This document shows, piece by piece, positions 22,524-32,469 of a DNA stretch of 64,000 nucleotides. The stretch is taken from positions 145,106,204-145,170,203 of the forward strand of contig NC_091126.1 in assembly GCF_040183065.1 (NCBI RefSeq), written 5' to 3'. The notes under the pieces are model-generated. The model was not told the DNA's origin, made no database searches, and saw only the letters and a list, made by a program, of their open reading frames with translations. Position 1 is the first letter of the stretch; the number at the start of each line of letters is the position of its first letter. The translations under genes and the position numbers were made by a program. Source of the DNA: Periplaneta americana. Lineage: Eukaryota; Arthropoda; Insecta; Blattodea; Blattidae.

Positions 22524-23296
22524 CTCACATTTAATAAATGCTTCCAACAACATCAACGAAATTTTGATTCCATCCTTCTCACCTGAGAAGAACATTTTTC
22601 CACCGATTCCTCGAGGAACTTTTTTTTCTGAGTTCTTCTATAGTACTAGGTAAGTTACACTTGAACGAAAATTATCCCTTAGATGAAAATAATCTCCCTT
22701 CCCCAGCAGAATTCCAGGAGTAACTTTTTATTCCTTTTCGTGCTGAAAGTTACTTTTCTACTAAAGACGTACAAACGGGAATTGTACAGAGCTTAAAATT
22801 TAGACTAAATGTTTGCCGTACACGGAAGAATCTAGCGTTTTCTTTGCATGAGCACATCGATGGGAAATCTTAGTGAATAATGAAACATATGTAACATTGC
22901 AAAGTTTGTCAAAAACACAATGGTTTTCGCGTCATCAAGAACGTCAGGGCCTTCAAAATTATTGTGGAGGCATACTGGATGCATTAAAATCAATAGCAGA
23001 AGGTCATAAGTCATAACACAGATGCCAGACGTTCGACATGAAACTGTAGGCCTTATCACTACAAGATTTAGAAACAACATTAATACTTTAATAGCTATTA
23101 TTTTGGGCGCTATTCATTACATTTTCATGTTGAGAGTACCAAATTTCAATAAACCAACTTATTGATTTAGACTTTTTAGTTCAATTGTGCAAATCTCTAC
23201 CCAGTTTTGTGATTTAAATGCGAAACTAGTTTCAGCTTCATGGAAACTTGACAATAACGTCATCTCGAACTCTAGCGTGCAAGATAGATGCGGAAT
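22524..23296. other. Unassigned
   Basis: No element or gene recognised. The minus frame at 22832-23080 has no motif. Confidence 0.3.
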
Positions 23297-23297
23297 A

Positions 23298-23420
23298 CAG
23301 TAAAACCCCGTTTATAGGGTTTTAAGGGGTGCGTTAGAAATAACGTAAAAATGAGAATAACAGACACCATACACATGAAATGAGAAACAGAATATAGGCC
23401 TATATATTTAAACTATTTTG
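23298..23420. mobile_element. Possible Tigger-like terminus
   Basis: A TA dinucleotide precedes cagtaaaaccccgtttatag, a terminus style common in Tigger elements. The opposite end was not found, so this may be a truncated copy. Confidence 0.35.
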
Positions 23421-23994
23421 AGCATAAAACGCATTTCATCTATTTTAAGCATAAAAACATTAAATCTAATTTAAACATAAAAACTCATTTTATACTTGTT
23501 CTCTCTAGACGCGTTTAGAAAAGTGTCCACCTTGAATTTTTTTGTGATTTTTTTTAACTAGTGGCCTTAGTTTATCGGATCCATTTGCGTTCGTAGTGAA
23601 AACATTGTGACCCTCTCCTTACTTCGTTTTTTCCTACGACATGGCAGCTTTACTGCCAATTTTTATAGGACACAAATTTTTTAAGGGGCCATGTTCATGA
23701 GTCTGGTAGGCCTATGTTTATTTATTTATTTGTATTGTCATCAAAATTTACACCAGTTATGGTGTACCACCACATTTCTGTATACGAGTTTCACCATAAC
23801 TTTTTATTGCATTTACATAGAATTAGTATGCAATCCTGACAGTTTGTTTAACTAATAACTCCTCTACTTCCGTTACTAACTTAACTCCAAACAGTCCATT
23901 TCTCCTTATTGGTCTTAAATATCTACCATCTGTTAGTTCCACACTTTACTTACATTCCTTCAGCATTATAGTCTTACTAACATAAATGTATATA
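23421..23994. other. Unassigned
   Basis: From 23718 the sequence is pyrimidine-rich on this strand after a TTTA run, as in antisense LINE 3' ends, but no hairpin or coding motif is present. Confidence 0.3.
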
Positions 23995-25031
23995 CAGGGA
24001 CATCATTTTATTTTTACTAACATTTATGATATTAACCTGCCTATACCTTTGAATCAACGGTTGCTAACCCCTTCCATGACTGGAGTTCGATGGCGTAATA
24101 TACAAACAAATCATTTTACTAGGTATAGGAGGGAAGAAAAGTAGTTCATCCATTTACGTGAACTATGAAATATGAAGCTTTTGAGTTTGATAATTTTCAT
24201 TAGGTTTTTGTTTAATCAGAATACAGCACAGTATTAACAATGAGTGTTTTTACTCACGAACTGAGCTGTCCATACGGACGTATTCATTATGCAGTGCATA
24301 TTAGAGTGTCTATAGCACATTAGCGTACACTATAGAGAATGAAGTTAAATTGAAAAATAATCATAATATGGATATTTAAACACATTTTTCAAAATGGTGG
24401 CGGTTCATTTCGATTAATGTATGTAATTCCAATTACCAGTTTCGTCCTTCGTACTAGTAGGCCTAACTCATGTTGAAATAATTCTGTACCTACTCTATAA
24501 AAGAGTACCTTACGTACTGTAAATTCAATCTTCACTTCTGCTCGATCCGAAAAGATAAAATTACTCAGACATTCTATCTACTGTCCGTCCAAGTGATTAT
24601 GTCGCAGGATCGTAGAAAGGAGGGAAATCACGTGACAGTTAATTACTTAACGAGGCCTGTTATTTAAGTTATTTTAAACAGTTGTATGGGTATAATATTA
24701 CGTATATGTCCAATTCCTAACAGAAATTAATGTTCTCAGAAAAGAGCTAAGACAGCCCAGCCACTAGCCTTTACCGAGAGGCGAATAGAAGCTGGTGGGG
24801 AAAACCGGAATGCGACGTAGGCAAATGGACGACAGTACCTTTGCGAAAATGATGCAATATTGAAAGCTCTTTCGTCATTGGAAAACGCGAACATATTTTT
24901 GGAACGTACTGTGACGGTAAGGCTACTATGACTTGGATCTGTGTGGAAGACGGTTGAACTTCATTCGTAGAAGGGGTGGGAGTGAGGTACATTCAAAAAC
25001 TCAGGTACAATAAAAATTGAAGTAAAAGTAT
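23995..25031 (-). mobile_element. Tc1/mariner-type element, copy 2, internally deleted
   Basis: TA then CAGGGACATCATTTTATTTT at 23995 matches the right end of copy 1 (5525-6768) in reverse. Long collinear similarity follows in opposite orientation, including the 6600-region (ctacttttcttccctcctat) and the 5800-region (agctaagacagcccagccac). The transposase segment of copy 1 is shortened here and the distal terminal repeat is lost. Confidence 0.82.
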
Positions 25032-25744
25032 AAGTATAAGTACGGTCTTTTTACATTCCATCTTACTCGCAGTGGCGATTTCTCTTAAGGAGCACAGGAG
25101 CAGTGCACCACCTCTTAAAATAACACATATCAATGAGCTGCAGTAGACTATGTGAGCGACATAATTCTTTATTATAATACTATGTAAAAATAACACTGCA
25201 TGTGTACTGTTCTTGTTGACGCCTGGGACTTACGTTTACCGCTCGACACTTGCGGCACACTGCTCCATTCGAGCATGCGCAGTAGTACTGTTTCACTGGC
25301 AGCTTTGGAGCATGGTAGGGAGGCAGTACAGTGTGCGTAGGAGGGGTTAGGAGCACTTTCAGATATGTTCTCAAGCTCGTTCCATCATAATGTTACAATG
25401 AATAGTGTGTAAAATCTTTTAAATGTGTAATTTTCTATAAGACCTTTACACGAAAAGATCAAAATAAAGAAGATGGGTAGACCTACACATGAATTAAAAT
25501 TATAAGTGACGAAGAACAGTAATAGAGAAGTTACTAGAAAATTCAACATTCGGACTTACGAGAAATGCAATATGCGGCTGCAATATAAAAGACGCTGTAT
25601 TTTGTTTTCCTTGCCTATTGTTCGACGGCGAACATTTATTGACAAAAATAAGACAAGTACGTTTTATGAATTTTATTTATTTTTCTCTTTGAATTTAGGA
25701 CTGTGCGTAGTAACTACATAATTTTGATTATCGTCTGCAGATAT

Positions 25745-26230
25745 GATTGATTTGAAGCACATGAATGAAGGAATTAAAAAACACGATTCTTCAGCTGCAC
25801 ACATCAACAATAATGTTAAATTAGCAGTGTTGGGTCGAACAAACATATAGACGCAATTAGATTCAATTGGATTGTTGCACTTCACAATGATAAAGCTACC
25901 AAGAACAGATATGTGCGTGCGGTTTTGTGGAGCTTTGAGTTGGCTTTAAGAGGTCACGAAGACGGAAACTCATCTTTAAACGCTAGTATTTTTCTTGGCC
26001 TCATCAATTTCAGTTCTGAATTAGACCCACTCTTAAGGAACAATTGGAAAGAGGAAAGTGTTTAAGAGCACGTCAAACACTATACAGAACGAAGTCGTTC
26101 AAGCCATTTTGATGTATGCCATGATGAGATTTCAAAGAAATAGAGAAAGCTGCTGACTTTTTAGCAGTTAAGGCTGATGAGACGACACACGTATCGAATG
26201 CTTGTGAACGTGTGAACTGTGTTATAAAAC
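25745..26230 (+). pseudogene. ZMYM-like hAT transposase fragment
   Basis: Frame pieces include DLKHMNEGIKKHDSSAAHIN, CVRFCGALSWL, FKSTSNTIQNEVVQAILMYA and, in another frame, ADETTHVSNACERVN. The KHDSSxxHI, F.GTSKTIQNE and ADETTDVSN order is that of the hAT-type transposases related to ZMYM1-like proteins. Several stops and frame changes; the C-terminal dimerisation domain is not seen. Confidence 0.75.
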
Positions 26231-26404
26231 ACAATATAGCGAAAACAATATTATTTACGGTGTGCTGCAATAGAAATTGAACACTTTACTTTGCTATTAC
26301 TGAACCTACATATGAAACTGATTAACTGCAATTTCTTGACTAACAAAATTATATAAATCTATACCTACGTAGCATATGTTAATAGTTATGTAGTAGTTAG
26401 TACC

Positions 26405-26407
<3 letters not shown>

Positions 26408-26472
<65 letters not shown>

Positions 26473-26671
26473 TAAACTCCAGAACACGGACTGCACCCTT
26501 TCCCTCTTACTTCAAAATTCCAACCTTGTGCACACAAAATAAATTATTGGCACTGAAAAATGCCTTTTCGTAAACATAATGATGCGCATTCGACAAACTC
26601 AGACAAATCTGCTCATTTTAGTATTTTGAGATATAATTTGGTAGGTGCAGTCCGTGTTCTAAAATTTTTCC

Positions 26672-26751
<80 letters not shown>
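26408..26751. repeat. (AAT)n tract split by a MITE
   Basis: AAT repeats at 26408-26470 and 26675-26751 lie on both sides of the MITE at 26481-26660, which apparently landed inside one microsatellite. Confidence 0.9.
26481..26660. mobile_element. 180-bp inverted-repeat MITE, copy 1
   Basis: Perfect 17-bp ends AGAACACGGACTGCACC / GGTGCAGTCCGTGTTCT. The interior (acttcaaaattccaaccttg ... gatgcgcattcgacaaac) recurs at 52181-52371 with diverged ends. Confidence 0.85.
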
Positions 26752-26752
<1 letters not shown>

Positions 26753-26753
<1 letters not shown>

Positions 26754-27020
26754 GCCACACCTGTGGAGTAATGGTCAGAGCGTCTGGCTGCGAAACCAGG
26801 TGGCCCGGGTTCGAATCCCGGTCGGGGCAAGTTACCTGGTTGAGGTTTTTTCCGGAGTTTTTCCCTCAATCCAATACGAGCAAATGCTGGGTAACTTGCG
26901 GTGCTAGACCCCGGATTCATTTCACCGGCATTATCACCTTCATATCATTCAGACGCTAAATGACCTAGATGTTGATACAGCGTCGTAAAATAACCCAATA
27001 AAATAAAATAATAATAATAA
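26753..27020 (+). mobile_element. SINE family B, full length, + strand
   Basis: Head cacctgtggagtaatggtca, B box gggttcgaatcccgg, canonical body through cgtcgtaaaataacccaata, and an AT-rich tail. It sits directly after the (AAT)n tract, and its own tail is AAT-like, so the TSD cannot be told apart from the microsatellite. Confidence 0.92.
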
Positions 27021-27119
27021 TTATAATCACAATAAATATTTGTGCACCACCAGGATTATTTATCACCACACGCCACTGCTTACTCGTCCTACTTTACGAT
27101 AATATTATATCGTGTTGAT

Positions 27120-27373
27120 TTTTTTAAGTAGGTTATTTTACGACGCTGTATCAAGATCTCAGGTTATTTAGCGTCTGAATGATATGAAGGTGATAATGAC
27201 GGTGAAATGAGTCCGGGGTCCAGCACCGAAAGTTACCCAGCATTTGCTCATATTGGGTTGAGGGAAAACCCCGGAAAAAACCTCAACTAGGTAACTTGCC
27301 CCGATCGGGAATCGAACCCGGGCCACCTGGTTTCGCAGCCAGACGTGCTAGCCGTTACTCCACAGGTGTGGAC
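27120..27373 (-). mobile_element. SINE family B, full length
   Basis: Same head and body as the copies above. Perfect 10-bp duplication tcgtgttgat at 27110-27119 and 27374-27383. Confidence 0.93.
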
Positions 27374-27383
27374 TCGTGTTGAT

Positions 27384-27985
27384 CATTATTACTCTTTCAA
27401 AATATCGTTCTTAAATTTTAACTGCCTATCCTATTTATATTAACATTTACTATTTAACACTTAACACTTCACAGGGTTTTACTCATAGAAATCCTCTTCT
27501 TCCTAATACACATCATTATAATAATCTTGCTGATATTGACATGAGTAAGAAGTTCACTTTAGTATGATAATCCATTCCTCAGCAACACTCATAATAAACC
27601 ATCTAAAAATTGTAACTACCCTCACTGACGTCACTTTCTAAAATTTACTTCTTTAATTCTACCGATATCTATATTAATTATCTAGCCACAGTTTTAAATT
27701 TCCTAACATCATTTTCAAATCTATAACTTCCTAATTGATCTCTATATCCAAGTTCTCCTAAACACACTTTCATCACACTACACACGATTTACAACATTAA
27801 ATCACCAAACTACTATATTGCAATTCCTTTCTGACATTTTATTTACTTCATACCGCTCATGCACCGACTTCTAAGTTTGTAAATTTTTTGGCCCTTAATT
27901 CTATCCTTCAGCGATAAAATACTGCCCTGTGGTGAAGAAAGCATAATCTCTTACCCCTCATCCTTGTCGCATCCTGACGTCTTCT
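27384..27985. other. Unassigned, pyrimidine-skewed
   Basis: Strongly C+T-rich on the + strand and low in G for about 450 bp, as in an antisense 3' UTR, but no motif identifies the source. Confidence 0.3.
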
Positions 27986-27993
27986 CTTAAATC

Positions 27994-28789
27994 CATAGGC
28001 GGAGTTATGGGGGAGCACTGCCCCCCAAACTTCTCTCAACTCTTTTTTTTTCCTACTAACGTTAGAAAATATTGAATTCAAAATGTATTTTTTGCTTTTG
28101 TTTATGATTAAATTTCTATGCTTAAATTGGCGAATTAATGTCTTCAGATCATGTGTCTGGACTATATATAATATTTATTTTAAATTTCTGAATATGTAAG
28201 AATTTTTATGCCTCATTTCAGGAATGGAATCATTATATTGTTTCTTTTGTAACAACCTGTACTCATGTGTTACAAGTCTTCAGGTGTCCAGGCTGCCACT
28301 TGGAAAAATATGAATAACATAATGCACAACAATGCAGAAAAAAAGTGATCCCGGTATAATGTGTGAACTTAAAGACGAGATTAAATAAATAATGTTTACA
28401 TTTCATATGATATCTTCAGGAACGTAAGCTTCGTACAAGAAAGTTTCTGTTAGCACTGTTACGTAGTTTTATTGATGCATGCATATGTTTCTGTACGAAA
28501 GACAAAAAGAAGATTGCTTTAAGTTATGCGCTATTATAATTTGTAGCAGACCTACAGTTCAAGCCCTGTACAACTCGGTCCGAAACATCGCGGATATGGG
28601 TGTAACTCTGTAAGAAACATGCCCCCGAGAATACCTTTATTAAAGGATCATATTCCGATATACTGTACTACGGTTAAGCTATAATGGGGGAGGAGGTAAA
28701 TAATGTCCCTCACAACCCTGTTATATGAGGATTCTTTGGTTTTACTTTGCCTCCCCCCCCCCAAGGAAACGGTTCTCTCTCCGCCTATG
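27994..28789. mobile_element. Non-autonomous hAT-like element
   Basis: Ends CATAGGCGGAG / CTCCGCCTATG, each followed inward by C/G runs. Flanks cttaaatc (27986-27993) and ctgaaatc (28790-28797) are an 8-bp duplication with one change. No transposase trace. Confidence 0.75.
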
Positions 28790-28914
28790 CTGAAATCTGT
28801 TGTTTCAAGCTCGGCACTGTCATGGCCCATCTTTAAAAAAAAAAAAAAAAAAAAAAACAAGTATAACCGCACCTTCTCTTGACCTCCTGTAAAGCTCTCT
28901 GGTAGGCCTATGTA

Positions 28915-29146
28915 AAAAAAAATGTTATGTTTTATTTAACGACGCTCGCAACTGCAGAGGTTATATCAGCGTCGCCGGATGTGCCGGAATTTTGTCCCGC
29001 AGAAGTTCTTTTACATCCCAGTAAATCTACTGACATGAGCCTGTCGCATTTAAGCACACTTAAATGCCATCGACCTGGCCCGAGATCGAACCCGCAACCT
29101 TGGGCATAGAAGGCCAGCGCTATACCAACTCGCCAACCAGATCAAC
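28915..29146 (-). mobile_element. tRNA-headed SINE (family C), full length
   Basis: The minus strand has B box gcgggttcgatctcgg, then a body containing cgacaggctcatgtcagtag and gcgacgctgatataacctct, and an A-rich tail. Perfect 11-bp duplication aggcctatgta at 28904-28914 and 29147-29157. Confidence 0.92.
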
Positions 29147-29224
29147 AGGCCTATGTATCTTTGGAACTATACAGTACTTATTTTTCTCTTACCATTGACA
29201 GTTTACGTTTCCATTGCTCTAGTG

Positions 29225-30100
29225 CAGCGTTTCTCAAACTTTTTTGAAGTGGGGACCACCTTTTTAAGTCAGAACAGTTCCGCGGACCACCTTACTCTTG
29301 TTCCCTTCGAAAGCAAATTTATCATTTTGGTAGCATATTTTAATACCAGTATACCTATATTTTAAAATAGAATTAATTAATTAAAATTATACGATGAAAG
29401 AGTAATGGAATGGAGAAAAATTCTCTCTGGCGCCGGAATTTGAACCCGGGTTTTCAAATCCCGGCGCCGGAGAGAATTTTTCTCCGTTCCATTACTCTTT
29501 CATCGTATGATGACGCAGAATATCTGCATGGAAATATCATATGTACTTCGGTACATTGAAATAATATATGATATGCGTAATTAAAATTAATTTATTTCAA
29601 TTAATTTTATATTAGTATTAACTAATTAAGTTAATGTTCATAGAAGAAAATTTATTTTCGTTTTTTTAATAATTCAAGGCTGTTAGAGTTTGGATAATCT
29701 TTAACTTATTAATTAACAAAATAAATAAATATTGGTACCGTATTCATATTAATAATTCTATAGGTTTACTTTTTACACTTGCGTGTTTCGTCTCTAAGTG
29801 CTGTTTCAATTTCGCGGGTTTCATACACTCGTTTGAAAGCACTTCGTAACAAACAACGCACCGAGGTTTTGGTTCACTCTCATTGCCACACCAAGTAAAT
29901 CCAAGTTCCAAATAAGTCTTGTAATATTTACGAAAGTATTTTTTCTTTGAACAGGACTAGATATTTCTTTAATGGCACTAGAATCGCTGATATTAATATC
30001 TTCACACACAGCTTCTGAACTATTAGCACTACCTAAATGAAGCATATAATCACGTTCCTTTCCTTTCAAAGATCCGGATCGAAGCCAGTTTTCCATTATT
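29225..30100 (-). mobile_element. Buster/Charlie-type hAT relic, internally deleted
   Basis: The left end cagcgtttctcaaacttttt with ggaccacc downstream is the typical terminus of Charlie/Buster hATs. On the minus strand the N-terminal zinc-finger region survives: MENWLRSGSLKGKERDY from 30096, then (shifted frame) TYLELGFTWCGNESEPKPRC and CMKPAKLKQHLETKHASVKS. This matches the start of ZBED5/FAM200-like transposases. Most of the catalytic part is gone, and a palindromic SINE block (29391-29590) lies in its place. Confidence 0.78.
29391..29590. repeat. Near-perfect SINE palindrome
   Basis: Two arms of about 57 bp (29391-29447 and 29448-29506) form an inverted repeat with about three substitutions and a 2-base length difference. 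They contain opposed tRNA-type B-box words (tttgaacccggg and its mirror). The right arm continues as SINE body to about 29590 (gacgcagaatatctgcatgg), but the left does not. It looks like a SINE with an inverted duplication of its head. Confidence 0.85.
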
Positions 30101-30639
30101 TATATTAGGCACTATTTAACAGAGACATAGAGAACTACTAGCGTGAAGAAGGATTTCCTGGTCTTCTGTTATGAATTCGGGTGATCCCTGGCTGGGTTAC
30201 AGACGCGGGATGTGCAGGGAAAAGATTTCGAGAAACACCACGTTCATAGTGTTTTAAATCCCTCTTTTGTTGCTGAGAGTAAAGTGGGAATTCGGTAGAC
30301 GAGTAGGCTGCCATAGGATGAATAAATGTGTCTTTTCTTCCTACTGAAAATTTTTATATTTTGCACTTAACTTAAATAGTGATACAGCAAATAATAAAAT
30401 CTCCTATATGTAATTAGTAAAGATGAGGGATTTGTGCGGTTTGTCGTCAGGTTGCCTGTACATAGAAGTTATACAGCTGTGTGCCCAGTGCCTGTGTTGA
30501 CTTCCGACGTAAACAAACCATGCGAAGAGTACAGCCTAAAAATGACAAATGCAACACTCCGTTAAGGTCTAGCAGATCACAATATACAAATATGAGGAAT
30601 ATGTTGAAACATTGGTATAGTTAGAAGAAGAAACTTGCC

Positions 30640-31275
30640 TTTATGATTCATCCATAGCTTCAGAGCCATCACAAGCCGAATTGCACTCCACTACTAACAT
30701 TCTTAAATTATCGCATGTCAAACGTCGTCGTCGATCACTCACACAGGTTTTGAACTGCGAAAAGCTCCTTTCAATGTCACAGGACGTTAACGGTGCATAT
30801 GTCAAGTATACTATCCTATCGTATGATGATTTTGCATTATTCAGCATGTTACAAATTGTTAAATAGCTCTTATTTTTCTGTTATTTATTCTTTATTCTCT
30901 GTGTGCAAGGTCCTGGAGGTCCTTCCTTGATTTTTTCTGACACTTCTTTTATTATTGCTATGCAATCAGATACATAGTCTTTATGGAGAGTTGTCTGATT
31001 CGGAACGCGCTGCTTGGTATATTTTTCGAAAAATCCTCGAATGGAATGTGTGTTTTAATCATCATCGCACATATATCCTTAGCAAATTCTGATTTTGCGT
31101 TTCATACTAATTTTGATGTTGAGGGAATCACCACCTTTAAAGCGCGTGAAATATTGTCTTTATATTTTCTGCTGTTACGTCTTTCTATGTAATACTTCCT
31201 ACACAAAATTTTAATTTCATACTCACATACTGTACATACAATTGTTTGCTTAGTTTCTGTCATTGTAGGTAACTA
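30640..31275 (-). pseudogene. Second hAT transposase relic, middle deleted
   Basis: The minus strand reads, from about 31265, MTETKQTIVCTVCEYEIKIL, then FAKDICAMMIKTHIPFEDFS. After several hundred missing codons it goes to YLTYAPLTSCDIERSFSQFK, TCVSDRRRRLTCDNLRMLVV and ECNS. The first block is the N-terminal zinc-finger/AFxxxxIP region, the last the hAT dimerisation domain. The catalytic core is absent, so it is a non-functional derivative. Confidence 0.75.
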
Positions 31276-31499
31276 CTGCTCACTACGTCTGTTCGCCACT
31301 GCAGTGCATTGGACTATGAAGGTCTGTGTTCATTCTGTGTTGTTATGATAAGACGGCAGGTAGGCAAATGGATAGCGTGTAGTTGCATTTCTTTTAGTTG
31401 CACTGGTCGTAGTTGTTCACCTGCCTGTCCACCTATGCTCCCTGTCGAGTCAACGTGTTTTTCGTGCCGCGCACAAACCCCTCATCTTTAGTAATTAGT

Positions 31500-31816
31500 A
31501 TATTTCTTTGTTTCGAAAATGTAAGAATTCACTATCTCCTTGTACACAAAGATAAACAGAGGATGGAACAAAGATTTTTCGAGCTGACAAGCTGTGGTCT
31601 ACTGTTGGTGTTGCTACCAGACATTTCGTCCACTGCTGTGGCAGATATCTTCAGTAGCGAGGTACACTCAGACAAAATGATCTCCCCCGCAACTGATACT
31701 GTGACTGGTTGTGCGTCCAAATTTATAGGGTGTGGGTAGGGTGTGGCTTACTGTTGTCTGTGTGGTCCAAAGTTCTCATCCAGGGCAATGGTGTTAGGTT
31801 GTTGTGGTTGATTAGT
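31500..31816 (-). mobile_element. Penelope-like element, 3' part beyond the insertion
   Basis: The minus-strand text resumes here after the 7-kb insertion at 31817-38842 and contains a frame with AQPVTVSVAGEIILSECTSL, probably the 3' end of the Penelope-like element whose GIY-YIG end lies at 38843-39645. The flanking words ttgattag here and gtgattag at 38843-38850 are the insertion's target duplication (7 of 8 bases). Confidence 0.65.
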
Positions 31817-32469
31817 AGGGAACGGATTTCTAGTTCTGTACCTGTTTTGTTTGCTACATCCTAGACTTATGTTATTCATATATCTCTACTTTTCATGTAC
31901 ATAGGATCTCCCTGTTAAACTTCTATAGGACCTAAAAAGCCTAAATGAACAATGAACTCCTACAAATGCCTAAAAACTATGTTTGTCCCTGAAAGTGCCG
32001 CTTAGTATTTGTGTACATTAAAAAAAAACGGTACTAAAAATGCAAAAATGCCCAAAAATAAAACTAAAAAAATGCTATTCAAAACTGAATGACTCTATGA
32101 TATGTTTACTGTGTTAACTTTTGGAGTTTACCTAGCTGACTAATTTCGAAGTGGTATACTTCATTGTCCGTAGCATAGTTAAAAAAATATATATCCTACA
32201 GAGAAACACAAGCTTGGCAATATTTCGTTTCATATTGGTCTTAGAAGGGGAAGGAAGAAGATTTTACCCTAATTTGCTGAAAACGAAGTTAATTTGGAAA
32301 AGTCCATCCTAGCATAAAAGGGTTGGTAGGTTGTCCAGGTTGGGCAAGAGCTTACATAGGTATTAGTTTTCGCGTCAATGCATCCCTGTTATGCTAAATG
32401 AAACTGACCATTCAGCAACCAGTCTCTTTCACTGATAGAATTTGAGTCTTCAGTTCAGTACCAGTTCTT

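Larger units (their letters stand above)
25070..27078 (+). mobile_element. hAT element with perfect 8-bp TSD
   Basis: Ends CAGTGGCG...CGCCACTG, flanked by a perfect 8-bp duplication, cttactcg (25062-25069 and 27079-27086), the hallmark of hAT transposition. Subterminal gtgcaccacc words are also inverted. It holds a ZMYM/hAT-type transposase trace (25745-26230), an (AAT)n tract split by a MITE, and a SINE. Confidence 0.92.
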
